Source of the DNA: Earliella scabrosa
Lineage: Eukaryota; Basidiomycota; Agaricomycetes; Polyporales; Polyporaceae
Length of the DNA: 64,000 nt
Assembly: GCA_022605405.1 (NCBI GenBank)
Contig: JABYQQ010000002.1
Coordinates: 3,472,001-3,536,000, forward strand
Reading direction: 5' to 3'
Positions 49,013 to 61,600 of the stretch are shown piece by piece (position 1 is the first letter of the stretch; every line of letters starts with the position of its first letter). Made by a program: the position numbers and the translations under genes. The notes beneath the pieces were generated by a model, which saw nothing but the letters and a program-made list of their open reading frames with translations, was not told the origin of the DNA and did not search any database.

Positions 49013-52000
49013 CTAGAACTGGGCGCTGGCAAACCGCTGGTGATACGATCGCGTAGGCACTGGCGCGTGAAGCGCGCCAAGGGGACCCGGAGGGGATGGC
49101 GAGAGGGCACTATCATAGTCGGACTCCCGGCGTTCCAGCGGAAGCGGCGCGTCGCACGCAGACGGAGAGGGAAGTGGGGATATTTGGGGGCGAGGCGGGG
49201 GCGGAAGCGCAGCTGGTGGCAGCTCGAGGTCGTCAGATGGAAGCGGCGAGATCGCGGGGCGCGGAGACGCTAACGGGGAGAGGGGCGAGAGGGGCGCTTG
49301 AGGGGAAATGGAAGCCTGGGATGGTTGCGGTGGGAAATCACCGTGTGATGAATGAGGGAAGAGGTGCGGGGATGCGGGAGGGTGCGGAGACAGGAACTGT
49401 GGAGATGGCGTTCGCGCAGGGTGGAGGTAAGATGATCCTTGCATGTGCGGGGAGAGGAAGGGGCTGGGTGAGTGGGTGCGTGAATTGGATATGGAGCCGT
49501 GACGAGAACGGGGCGCCGGAGAGGAAGAGGGAGAGAGAGAATAGTATGTCGTAGCTGGAGAATATGGATATGGCTCGAGGTTGGGACTGGAATGCCTCCG
49601 AGAATGGGTTTGGAACCCGTGCACCGGTTGTCCGAAATGATGTGATGAAGGACTTGACAGGTCCAGAGACGAAGCTTGGTCAGAGCTGGCAGTATCTTCG
49701 GTGTCCTCAGAGGCAGGCGCCATGACCTCGATGGATATTTTGTTATTTTGATGTTCTGCCGCGGAACCCTGGTGTCAGTATGACTGAGAACCTTAGAAGG
49801 GCATCGACACTGACCTGCCCCAGATCCGCCGTCATCGCCGATGTACCTGCTGAGTTGCAACGCATTTGCGTGCTGCTGTTGATCGTAGCTCATGGGTACC
49901 TGTGGTGGCGAGTTGGGCTCGTAGAGAATGAGCCCACTCTCAGGAATGACGCTCTGCGTATACGTCGGCAAGGAGGCCTTCCTCTTGCCGGAGGACTCAT
50001 AGCCGTCTATCTCCCCGACAGCCGCCAACTTGACATCAACGATATACACGTACGTCGCATTGCTTCTGCGACAGCCTTCCCACCGTTTCAGCGCGATCTC
50101 GATCTTCCCCACCTCGCTGAAGAACTTGAGCAAGACGTTCGCCTGGGTGGTCGTCGGAATGTGCGTGAGCTTGTACGCGCATTGCCACGCCGGCCACTCT
50201 GAACTGATACCCCCACCGTGGGCGCCCGAGGACGATGCACGACTATGGCGGGCGTCCGCTACGCTATCGCGGCGCGGAAGTTCGGGGTATGCACCGCGGC
50301 TGGGGGACGGGGTAGTCTGCAGCATCATCTGCGTGAAGGCCGAGTCCCTCTCCAAGAGGAAGCTAAGCGACCGCTTCCGGCCATGCCGGCCTTCCCGGTG
50401 ATCGCTCTGCCACGGCGATGCACGGAACGCCTCGCTTGAGGGGGACGGGACCGGGGTCGGGGTGATCATGTCGACTGAGAAGCCAACCTGATGTTGGAGG
50501 GGTCCAGGGTGACACGCGCAGTCGAGGGAGACGGTGAAGCGAAAGCCTTCTGGTTGAAGGCTTGTGTCGCTGCGCGGGTCGTCAGAGGCGTCGCGGGCAA
50601 AGAGGATAGTGCGGTGCGGACGCTCTCCGGGTGTGACCTCCAGTATATAGCCGTCCTCGTCGCCTTGCACCGGGTGGCCGTCGTCGGGGATGGCGACGAT
50701 GCGGCCCCATTTGAACAGCCAAGCAGGGAAGAAGAATCCATAAGAGCACATCCCGGTGTCCATTCGCTGAATTGGGGAGACAGACTTGCGCAGACCGGAA
50801 CTATGCGTCGGGGGATTCAGTCGCGAGTGTATAAACAGGCTCTGCTGCTGGATCCTGTCATGTTGCGTCTTCAACGCATGCAGGTCATCCCGGGTAATCC
50901 TACCCACTCGGTAGAAGTCGTGAGCACTGAACCGGGTGCCAGCGCCTGCCGGCAGACGAGACGCAATCTGGGATTGTTCGTCCCATGGTGGTCGTGCCAA
51001 AGGGATTGAGAGGGTAGCGCCAACGTGGTACAGATAGTACTTGCTCGTCGTGCGCGGCTGATTGAGCAGCAGAAAGATGGGATTAGCTTCGGTGTCCTGA
51101 CAAGCAAGAATGGCGAGGAAGATGAGGGGACCGCGTGCGGACATCTTGAGCTGTATGATTGGGAGCCTTGTCCGCATACCATGGCTAGTATGTACATACT
51201 CCGTAGGAAACATATCCGGGTCGCCAATGAGCTGTCCGAATTCCTCGAGCGAGATAGGATCGATACCCGAAGAGTCTCCGAAGTCCGAGGGCGACGACGC
51301 CAGGAGCGAGCGAGGTGTGGGGTTTTGAAGCTCGAGGTCTCTGCCCACAACGACCGGAGTTGCATGAGTCGAGAACGCATCATAATCGATGGGGCCGGTG
51401 GAAGGGCCCCATGCGAAGATGCTCTGGTCGTCTATCGTCTTGAGGATCTCGAGTTGCAGTCGCGTGAAGGCGTAAGAACCTTCACCGTATATAGTCGGCA
51501 TGTGGACATCGAAGATGCCCATCAGCGAGTAAGCCCGGTCTTCGATCCGTGTAGTCTCGCGGGACGCAGCCCAGCACATGCGCTGTGCAACGCTGACTTG
51601 ATTCAGCTCTACTTCGCGCGAGAGGATGGCGAGACTGATACCCGTGACATGCTCGATCAGAGGAGCCAGGGTCTGCTTCGTCCCCAGTGTATGCCACTGT
51701 TTGGACAGGAACACGACGTAGGAAGGTGCAAGCAGCTCCTGCAACGTCCATCCCCGCGTGAACCAGACGCTCTGCTCGAACGAGCATTCTCGAGAAGGAT
51801 GCGTGTCTTCGACGTCGTGCATGTACACATAACAGATCTGTGCTTGTGCGTACCATGCATACATCGAGTTGATTGCCTCGGACAGCTCCGCGCTGCTGGA
51901 CTTGTCTATGCAACAAGTGTCGATCCAAATCCAGTCGAAGCCCTCGTTTTCCGCGAAGATGCAGCTGTTGCGGATCTTATCTGATACTTGGCCTCGTGGA

Positions 52001-52146
52001 TTGGGCTCATCCTTGAGGTTCTGGATGTCCTGAAACGACTGTTCTGAGTTGCTCCAGACATGGGAGAGGATCGCGTAGGGTGGGATGCTTGAGAGGTCGC
52101 TGAATCCCTGGAGGCGTGCTGTGCGCGTGTTCAGGAGCCGCATCAA
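49013..52146 (-). CDS. HET-domain (heterokaryon-incompatibility type) protein (1024 aa)
   Basis: HET domains act as cell-death effectors in fungal non-self recognition. Residues about 20-190 hold the full domain in order: YAILSHVWSNSEQSF, WIWIDTCCIDKSSSAELSEA with INSMYAWYAQAQICYVYMHD, and WFTRGWTLQELLAPSYVVFL. RIEDRAYSLMGIFDVHMPTI follows, typical of the basidiomycete HET subfamily. The middle (about 300-680) is less conserved. Exon 1 is 52146-49815, the intron 49814-49756, and exon 2 49755-49013, giving 1024 residues; the last 240 are Pro/Ser-rich and disordered. No NACHT or repeat domain is fused, so any sensor would be a separate protein. If the intron is retained, frame stays open to 49270 and gives a 958-residue form with a different tail. 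The gene is head-to-head with the EF-hand tandem pair. Confidence 0.9.
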
Positions 52147-53105
52147 TCAAGGCTATCTGTAGAGACGGCGTCAATGTCGGAGATGAATCCACGAAGTTAG
52201 AGGGCAGCTACCTCAAGCTCAATCGGGGCGGAGCTGGAGAAGAAGAATACGGAGTAATGGTGATTGAAGACAGATCACGGTCGTGGGGATGAGATGATAC
52301 ATGAAGGCAGGGCCGTACAGACCTTATAGAAGCTGGCTGGTCGACAACAGGCTCGATGTACAGTCATGCAAGCCGACATGTTCTCAGTGAGCAGCGCGAG
52401 CGCAAGCATTGGCGCTGTGCAGACCTTGACAGCGGTCTTCTAGCGCGTCGCGCCCGCGAAGTCGAAGTCCCAGGCACACAAGCATTACAGGTGCGCCAAT
52501 GATAGCGACACCGCAATGTGTTTCCTGTGCGAAAGGGTATCGGTTGTGGTAAGGACGCCAGTCGCCTCGACACAGCAACTTCAAGAGGTGGGTCCGCAAT
52601 CAATCATAGCACCGGTGCAGCCGTCAGCGAGAGACTCACGAGTCTAGCACGAGACACAGCCTTATGGACACGCTCGCCGGAGTTATCGTAAGATGGAAGT
52701 AAGAAGGCAAAGATGACATGGAATGTGGACCTCGAGAGCATGGTGGTCTGAACTCAAGTCCACGTACAGTGCCAAGGGCGCCGAGCGCAGGTCGCAAGCG
52801 CACAGCCACTCAAGTTCAACCAACACAGCCTTGCATCCGACTCTCATTCCGTCCTACTGAGCAACTACTCCAATCTTACTCGACTTAGAATACAGCTGTA
52901 TCGGATCACTACAACAACCAAGCAATGCCTCACGAGAATCACTCTCACCATCCGCTGGCAGCTCAAGGGCGTCACGTAATTCGCCGATCTCATGACTCGG
53001 ATGATCTGGGCATCATCTCCCACTCCTACGCTGTGCCAGGGACTGCGCTTCTCGCTAGTATATGACCCACTGGGTTCGGAGCGGCTACTCAGGTCAAGTC
53101 TGGCC
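52147..53105. promoter_or_regulatory. divergent region between HET gene and EF-hand/ZZ gene A
   Basis: This 959-bp interval separates two outward-facing start codons. No gene or specific motif is recognised. An in-frame extension of gene A upstream to 52992 is open, but it has no counterpart in the paralog and is not used. Confidence 0.55.
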
Positions 53106-56100
53106 ATGTCGTCCCCACCATCCTATCCCGTGCATGAGGCGGAAGTCGCTCTTGATCAGGCCGAGTCGTCCCGTAGCCCCCACGACGATGATTCTGAATC
53201 ACGCTTGATCGACGTAATAGAGACCATTGGCAATGTCAGTCAATGGACCGGAGACAGTGACGGGCTATCCATGTTGCTTCAAGGGGTCAACTCATTCGTC
53301 GAGAATCTACCTCCCCTTGTTAGGGCTCTTGATGAAATTGCCAAGATTCATCCGTTCGTTGCAGGTACTATGGTCTCCCCTCCCCATCGATCCGCTCTGT
53401 ACTTACAACTTTGTCCCCGTGCCATGCAGTTGCCGTTGGCGCTTTCAAGGTGGTCATTGAGCTAGAGATCAAACGACGGGACAACGACCGAAAAGTCAAC
53501 CTTCTCTTTCTCGAAATGCGGAACATGATGACCGCCCTGCTGCAGTGTGTTTGCTATATGTTCGGCCCTCTAGTCACATTTGCTAACCACCATCTAGCCT
53601 ACAGGGCATCCGATCAGAGCATGTCGGCCCTGGCGGTGTTACCATCGAAGTCCGACTGCACAGTGTCGTGAACCAGACAGCCGCCGATATCAAAGAATGC
53701 GCCAACGTCTGCGATACATACTCTAAGAAGCGCCTGCTCGTCAAAGTTCTGAAAGGCCATTCCTGGGACGAGAAGCTGCAAGGCTACATCCAACTGTTCG
53801 CCAATCGCAAAGCCGAGATCACACACCTGGTTACGCTCCACACGGGAGTCGCCGTGGACCGCGCAATCGACAAACTGGACGCACTCATGACCCGGTATGC
53901 TCGCGATATTTTGCATGAAATACCCGCAGACTCACTTTCTTCAGCACCGATATAATCGTCGAGTTCTTCGAGAGGACGCTCCCTCAGCAACAACGTACCC
54001 TCCAAGCGATCATCAACAAGGCCGGCGGGGCTCAAGTCATTCTCGAACGGGAGGACATTGTACAAGACCTCCTCGAGGAAGAGCGCAAGATCGAGGCCGC
54101 AACAGACCCATCGAAGACCGTTCCTCCCGGAACACGTTCTCTCAAGCAGCAGCGCTCGTACGAAGGCTTCAACTACTCTCGATCCAGTGAGGCCAAGCGG
54201 ACGCGTCGGCGGCGCTCGGGAAGCCTGAAGGGTCGGTACTACCGCTCGCCAGATCCCCGCGCGTCGCCAACGTCGTACTCTCCTGTGTTCGCTACACCTC
54301 CCTCAATGCGGACGTCCAACGTTGCCGACGAGCTCCAGCTACTCAAGCAGGATCTGGGTGACACACCTGAGAAAGCCATTCGCAAGAACTTCGCTGCGTT
54401 CGAGCGCAAGTTCGCTGTTCAGCAGCAGGAGCTTGCCGAAGAGATGCGGCGGATCGTCGTGCACGAAGGTGATCGGGTGATCAATCAGGTCCTCGGAGGT
54501 CCTCACGAGAGACTTCTAGATCCCGTAAGTGTGCCGGTCTGTATGGTGAGAACCGTAATGATGAAGCAATCGTGCAGGATCTATACGAGATATGGAAGGA
54601 CAACGTACGTGAGCGATGTTTCTCCTCTATCCCACGACTCATACTTGAATACAGCGCTGGCGCGGCATCGTCAAAGCGCGACATCTCGTTCTCGCGGTAC
54701 ACGAGTACTTCGTGCGGAAGTATGAGGATCAACAGTACGATGTCTTCGAAGCACTCGGAGCCCCGCGCATTAACGAGAATGATGCGTGGACTCTGGAGTA
54801 TATCGACCTCATGCACGTCCAACCTATCATCGAGGCGTTCGATGACGACGCTTCAGGCTTTATTACCGTTCAGGAGGTCAATCAATTCACGACATCGCGC
54901 CCGAAGGGTTGGAGGTGAGTCAATCCTTACTGTCTAGCCCACCCCCAAGCGCTGATGATTGAACGAAAGTCTAGTGCAATGGCTGGCATACTGGGCCGTA
55001 GGTGCGCTCTATCAGTGTGCACAATCGGCGATCTCGAGTCCGTCTCACACCAGCTTTGGTAGGCTGGCAAATCAGCATGACAGAGTACCGATACAAGATC
55101 TATGCGCTCCTCGAGAGGATCAAGGAGCTTTGCGCGACCGTGCGCCACCCAACCAAAGAGCAAGCCGAACACTATCTCAATACTGTCACCACGCTTGTCG
55201 GTGACATGACCACTGGCTTCCAAGGCGATTCGGAGCACAACTTCCTCCTCCCGCGATTCCGAGCGTGCGTTGACCGGGAAGAGGAACGACTGCGCAAAGG
55301 GCTGGAGACGGTGAAATACGATATCGACGCATTAGATACGCTCGCACTCATCAATGGTCGGAGAGGCATTGAACGTGTGAGTAAGTGATGGTTCTTAGCG
55401 TGCTGTAGAGCTGACCATAGTGCACAGAACATGTTCCCGCTCTTGTATCTCCTTCTACTACACCACTATCACGTCCTCATGGTGGCGCAGACGTCCATTC
55501 TGCATCCGGAAGAACTCGCGGATGCATCAGCGTCGGTCTACCTAGTCAAGGACGCTTTCGACTTTCGTCGCAGAGATCTCACGGGTACAGTCACTGATGC
55601 CTATCCCGCCTGCTAGTGACTACACTAACAACCTCGTAGCTCTGTTCCAGCAGCGGCGACTGTCGGTTCATCAAGAGTTCGTCGGATTCGCCTGTGGTAT
55701 GGTTAGTACACCTACATCATCGTTGCACTTGGATCATGTGGCTGATGCTATCATGTATGTGTTCAGTTTCAGCTGCGCGGAGCAAACACCGCTACCGCGG
55801 TACATCATGATCCTCTCCTCGGGGGACCAGGTATCATGCGATCTGTTCTAGAGGCACCTCTCCCTCCGGACGTCCTGAAGTATCCTCCCCACTTCGAGGA
55901 GTTCTTCCCAGAAAGCGACGATGGCGCTGAACGAATGGGTATGGAGGTTGCAGAAGATAGCTATGCGCACGAGCACGTGCAGGCAATGTGGGTACCTCAT
56001 TTGCCATAGCCCTGGCACGTACCGGATCGCACTCACATCTGCATAGTCTCGGTCCTTGGACGGGCGTGGTCTTCGGAAGCGCTCCGCACGGCGGGAAACT

Positions 56101-57867
56101 CTTCACACTTCACTTCCATGCCTCTCCGACAAACAAGTCGCAGTTCCTCGCCTGCCCCCTTTTGACGTCTCCCTGGCTTTGCACGCAAGTCACGGTCGTC
56201 GGGGAGCATACGCACGACGCAGATGGCTGCTCTCTCTACAATCTCACAATGACGCTTAACACCTCCACGCTCGACACCGAATACTTCCGGCTCACACTCG
56301 ACAGCGACGGCACAACCCTCTCCGGCGACTGGGACATCACTCCTGACTTCACCAGCTCCGACAAGACCCGGGTTGTACTCAAGAAGAACTCATCTCCGGA
56401 GATCATGTCCTTCTACCCCCGCCCCACACGCTCGCATTCGCATTCGCACTCGCACTCCTCGTCTACGCCCCGCCACACATCATCCCGAGCTCGCGCGCTC
56501 TGGCACTTTGCGACCTCGGCAACCATGCACCTCGTGCGTCAGCGGAACTTCTCCTGGTCCTTCATCCGCACACGTCTCTCTCAACGACATCGCCTCGCCT
56601 CGCTTCTCCTTCGCAATGCCACGCTCGGCGACGTGCACGCGGACGACGCTCTAGAACTTCTTGAGCTCATGGACGCCCTGGACCCCGCGCACTTACACTT
56701 CACCATGTTCGCGAGCCTCGAGCCGCACAAATTCGCGCGCTGGATCGTGCCCTCGTGTGCGGGCAAGACGTGCGGGCGTGTCCTTCGCACTCTCGCGCCC
56801 TCGCTGAGGTGCTGCAGCTGCGCGCCGGAAGGCGAATATGCGTGGTGCGCGCTGTGCGAACGCCGAGAGTGCCTGGAAGAGCATTGTAGGGACGCGCGAC
56901 ACTGCGTCGTCCGGACGTACTTGCCGGAGTGGAGCATGGACGAGTTTACGAAGCGCACAGCAAGAGATAAGGCATGGCTCGTCCAGCGAGCCTCGATGGC
57001 ACGAGCCTCGATACTCGGGACCGCGGAGCAACCTCTACAGTTAGACTTGGACGAGGAGGAGGAAGGCTTGCTGCGTCGGAAACGGTCGCTGTCGACCATC
57101 GCCGAGCTGTCCGAGTCCGAGACGAGGTTGGAGGATAGCCTCTCGCCCAGATCGAAAGAGCTCAGTCCGCTTCCTCCCCTCCTGGAAGACGAGGACGATG
57201 GTGTATCGGAGTCATCGAGCTCGTCAGATGACTCTGCGTCGTTCGTGACCCCCATTGCAGAGCACCCCTCAGTATCCCTGCCGGTCGCCGGACCAGGATC
57301 GGACGCGGACGATGAGGGAGATGGCGCAGACGTATTCGTCAGCTCCTCACCAGCTTGTGTCGGATGTCGAGGGGAGCTAAGCCTTCCTTGCTGGGTTTGC
57401 GTGGAATGCACAGGTGCGTAAATCCCGAACTCACCAGCCAGAGGGCCGTGCCTGACTCTGCTGTAGACATTATCTTCGTCTGCCTGACTTGCGAAGAGCA
57501 GAGAAACTCCGGGCCTGGAAAGCATCGCGAGAAGCATGCACTTCTTCGCATATCTGAGGTCGGCGATGACACATCGGCTTCCAGTCTGTCTCCAGCGGTC
57601 TCGCTCTCGTCGCTCAATCTCCGGGAGAGCGGCGGATGGACGCGTGGATATCTCGGGATGGCAAACGACCGACGGCTGGTGGCGATGGATGGCCGACTGG
57701 AGGGAATCGAGACACGCTTGAGTAGCGTCGAGGACAGAATCGTGCGTCTGGAAGAGTTATTGGAAACCTCTGTAGGGCTGCTGAGGGGACTGGTGAGCCG
57801 AGTTGAGGGTAGTAGCGGAAGGAGTGGGATTGATGACCTCAGAGCGTTGGTCATTGACTCGGACTAG
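53106..57867 (+). CDS. large EF-hand and ZZ-like zinc-finger protein, copy A
   Basis: Function is unknown; it is a multi-exon gene coding for roughly 1,300 residues. In order: a disordered N-terminus; a helical region (LLQGVNSFVENLPPLVRALD, then KIHPFVAVAVGAFKVVIELE and KRRDNDRKVNLLFLEMRNMM) that recalls the helical N-terminal domains of fungal STAND proteins; an Arg-rich linker (KRTRRRRSG); a coiled coil (RKFAVQQQELAEEMRRIVV); one canonical EF-hand loop DDDASGFITVQE (54841-54876); a hydrophobic helix (MFPLLYLLLLHHYHVLMVAQ); a beta-rich region (LGPWTGVVFG to RVVLKKNSSPEIMSFYP); a His/Ser repeat; a Cys-rich middle; an acidic stretch; a ZZ-like finger CVGCRGELSLPCWVCVEC plus FVCLTCE plus HREKHALLRI (about 57350-57540); and a final coiled coil (ETRLSSVEDRIVRLEELLE). 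Joints tested keep frame. A tandem paralog follows 775 bp downstream. Confidence 0.85.
54841..54876 (+). other. EF-hand calcium-binding loop, copy A
   Basis: This codes DDDASGFITVQE. Positions 1, 3, 5 and 12 of the loop are Asp, Asp, Ser, Glu with Gly at 6 and Ile at 8, matching the canonical calcium-binding pattern. Flanking helices IEAF and VNQF fit an EF-hand. Confidence 0.85.
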
Positions 57868-58642
57868 CATCAGTGCCGTGATACCTCTGTGACTGATGCT
57901 AGTCCAATGCTACTAATACCGTTGAGAGAGTGACCAGAGTACTCGCCGAGACTCATGTAATTGGCGCTCGCGCTTCACTTCTTGACCATTACGTAAGCTT
58001 ATATCTTTCACATTAATCTCTGTGGCCCGGGCTTGTACCTCTTGCTTGAAGTTGAGTCTTGCGTTTCTCATTCACGAAATACGTCTCAAAATACCTATCT
58101 TCGCTCACAAATAGTGACTATGAAGTGAGGTCTTGGGTCAGCTTGGCACGCTGGGAGGAGGAGTCGAACTTGGCAATAGCTTAGGTACCAGTACTAGTGA
58201 GCGAAGTTGGTGACGTGTCTGCCACTACTGATGCTTACGTTCAAATGCGGCCCTACACGCGAATCTCTGCAGGCCTGGCGTGAATCCCTGCTCTGTTCCT
58301 GTCTTGTCCACCATTCTTCTTCAGCGCTAGCTAGCAGGCATATCAAACCACATGGGCGCTGATCAGCAATGAGGCAGAGGCGGCACTGGCAGGTCAACTT
58401 ATGCCAATTCCCCACACTGCATGTACACAGCCGGTCATGTTCTGAACTAACAGACACCCTGCACCGCTTTTGTATGACCCAGTATCTCTCCCCCATACTC
58501 CACACGACTGCTTGAGCGAGGTCACTTGATTAGCTGTTCAAAGTGAACACCTCAAGTTTTATCTGGTGCGTATCTCCGCAGCTCAACTCTTTGCACCAGC
58601 TCATTGACCAGATAATCTGCTATAGGAAGGAAGACAGAGACG
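57868..58642. other. intergenic between tandem paralogs
   Basis: This is 775 bp of 3' flank of copy A and promoter of copy B. No coding frame is supported. Confidence 0.6.
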
Positions 58643-61600
58643 ATGGGTGATCGTCCTCATCAAGCCACTGGCCTATCGTCTGATGTTCAGTCAGAGATTC
58701 GACAAGCAGAGAGTACTCTCAATGAAGCCGCAAAAGCTGCTGAGACTCCATCACGGCCGGAATCTAAGTTTGCTGCTGTAGCACAGTCCATCAACACACT
58801 TGACCAGAGTGCTCAAGATAGCAGTGGCGTCAACCTTCTCTTGGACGGCGTCAGCTCCCTCGTCGACAGTTTACCTGGCCTCGTCAGAGCGCTGGACCAG
58901 ATCTCCCAGATCCATCCATATGTCGCTAGTCCGTTACGCTCCTTTCATGCTTACTTTATATCCCTGACGAGCATTTATAATCTTTAGTTGCGGTTGGCGC
59001 ATTTAAGGTTGTCATCGAGCTGGAAGTCAAGCGCAGGGACAACGACAAGAAGGTCAATCTGCTCTTTCTTGAGATGAAGAATATGATGTCGGCCCTTCTC
59101 CAGTGCGTACCCACCTCTGCTGTCGAGCCATAGCCGCTAAACCTGAATGGTGTAGCTTGCAGAACGTCCGCCCAAATCACGTCGGAAGAGACGGGATAAC
59201 CATCGGTTCACGCTTAGAAGAGTTAATCAAGCAAACCGCCTCGGACATCAGAGAATGCGCCAACACGTGTGACACATACTCCAAGAAGCGTCTTCTTGTG
59301 AAAGTCCTCAAGAGCGGCGCGTGGGACCAAACTCTGCAAGACTACATAAGTCTCTTCGCCGACCGCAAGAATGCATTCGTTTTTGCAGTATCCATCCATA
59401 CCGGGATGCAGATCGATCGCGCGAACGATCAGCTGGACGTCTTGATATCCAGGTAGGTTTCTCACATTCTCACTGATCGCGGTCCCACGTTTCTAAGTAG
59501 ATGCGTTCCAGGGTGGATATCCTGCTGCGGTACTTCGAGGAAGCCGTCTTGCCCGAAGAACGCATACTGAGCAACGTCGTAAAGAAAGCCGGCGGTGTAG
59601 AAAAGGCCCTCCAAGAGTCCTCCGCTCTTCGGACTCTGCTCGAACACGAGCAAAGGCTAGACCCGAGCCAGCCACTGACTAGCAACGCTGCCGGTGGACC
59701 AAGTATGCACCTACCGTCTTCCAGGATTTATGCCAGTACGACCGATCGGATACGCGTGACCACGCGCTCGTCAGCGACGCACCAAGGGCTTGACTACTAC
59801 TCCCGCTCTGCAGATAAAAACAGACGAACAGGCCGTCGCGCTGCAGCGTCCAACTCACGACGAAGCGCCGGAGGACCAGCGACGCATCGTGGCACATACT
59901 ACGGCTACAACACGTACTCACGCCCATCCCAAAACAAAGAATCACCCATCTTTGCTCCTTTCATACCAGGCATGCATGCTCTGTGTGCTGCTTCTTATTC
60001 TGAATCTTACCGTCGTAACTTGTCATCACAGGAACAGAAGGGTACCCCCCGGGCTCGCGGCAAGCCGAAATAGACGACGAGTTGCTGCTGCTGAAAGCCG
60101 AGCTAAGTGAAGTGCCGGAGACTGCGATAAGGAAGAACAGGGAGACGTTCTCGCGCAAGTTTGAGATACTGCAGCGCGAGCTCCTAGATGAGATGCGTCG
60201 GGTAGTCGTGCATGAAGGTGACAGAGTCATCAGGTCGGTGCTCGCTGGTCCGCACGAGCGCATCATCGATCCCGTACGTTGACCGTTTCTCCGCCCATCA
60301 TTCGTTCCAAGCACTAACTCGCCCATCTCGATCGAAGGACTTGTACGAGATTTGGAAGGATATGGTAGACACCTCACATTCTCTTGTCCCAACCAGTCGC
60401 ATCACTGACGAGCATTTCAGCGCTGGCGCGGGATAGTGAAGGCACGCCACCTCATTCTCGCCATTCATGACTACTATCTCCAGAAGCTCGACGACCAGCG
60501 ACATGATAGCCAGCTCCGCCGTGACGAATCCGCCGCGCGATGCATAAACGAGGAGGACGTATGGACCCTGGACTACCTCGACCTCATGCATTTGCAACCA
60601 ATTCTCGAGGCTTTCGACGACGACGTGTCGGGCTTTGTCACCATCCAGGAAGTGAACCACTTTACGACTTCTCGGCCGCAAGGATGGAGGTACGCCCACT
60701 ACCGTTCATAGGTAAAGCATGCTAATTCCTGCCTTCAGTCTGCTGCATTGGCTTGCCTATTGGGCGATTGGTAAGCGAACCCGCTGCCCTTTCTGGTGTT
60801 GCCTATATCGACCCTGTCTCCTTTTGATGCTAGGTTGGCAAGTCTCTATGACTGCATATAAACGCAAGATATACAGCGTCCTCGCTCTCATGCACGCCCT
60901 CGCCATTTCGTCTCGCCACGCAAATCAAAAGAAGATCACTTCATACCTGTCCGACGTCCGCCCACTCATTGACTCGCTCACTTCCGCCTTTCGAGAAAAC
61001 ACCGAACAGTCATTTCTTCTTGCACGATTTCGTACATACATCGAGCAAGAAGAGGCGCGGCTCCGTAAACGATTGGAAACCGCGAAGTACGATCTTGACG
61101 CTCTCGACACGCTTGTCCTGATCAACGGACGGGTAGGATTGGAGAGGGTAAGTCTTACGCGACAAGGATCTCTTCATAGTGCGCTCGAGATTCACAACAC
61201 GTCCAGAACGTATTTCCATTGGTGTATCTCCTGCTCCTGCACCACTACGAGATAATGCGGATAGGGCAAGAGTATATTCTTCATCCTGACGAGCTCTCTG
61301 ATGCAATGGCGTCACTGGAGACGATCAGGGATGCGTTTGACCTGCGCCGCGATACGTTGACTGGTACGTCTGTTACAGTGATCATACCATCTCGTTAAAG
61401 TCTAAACGTGTTTCAAGCATTATTCCAGCAACGTCGTCTCATGGCCACCCAAGAGCTCGATGAGTTTGCCGGGGGCATGGTGAGCCTCGTCCTATAAACC
61501 TCCATCCAATTCCAGCCTGACCAGACGCACGTGGCGCTCGAACACAGTTCTCAAACTCACTCCCCGGACAGGCGATCGGCTATATCGGCCAGCTGAACGA

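Noticed and set aside
51025..51984. 319-codon plus-strand ORF opposite the HET domain
   Set aside because: Exact antisense of the conserved HET-domain coding region; a mirror of its codon bias.
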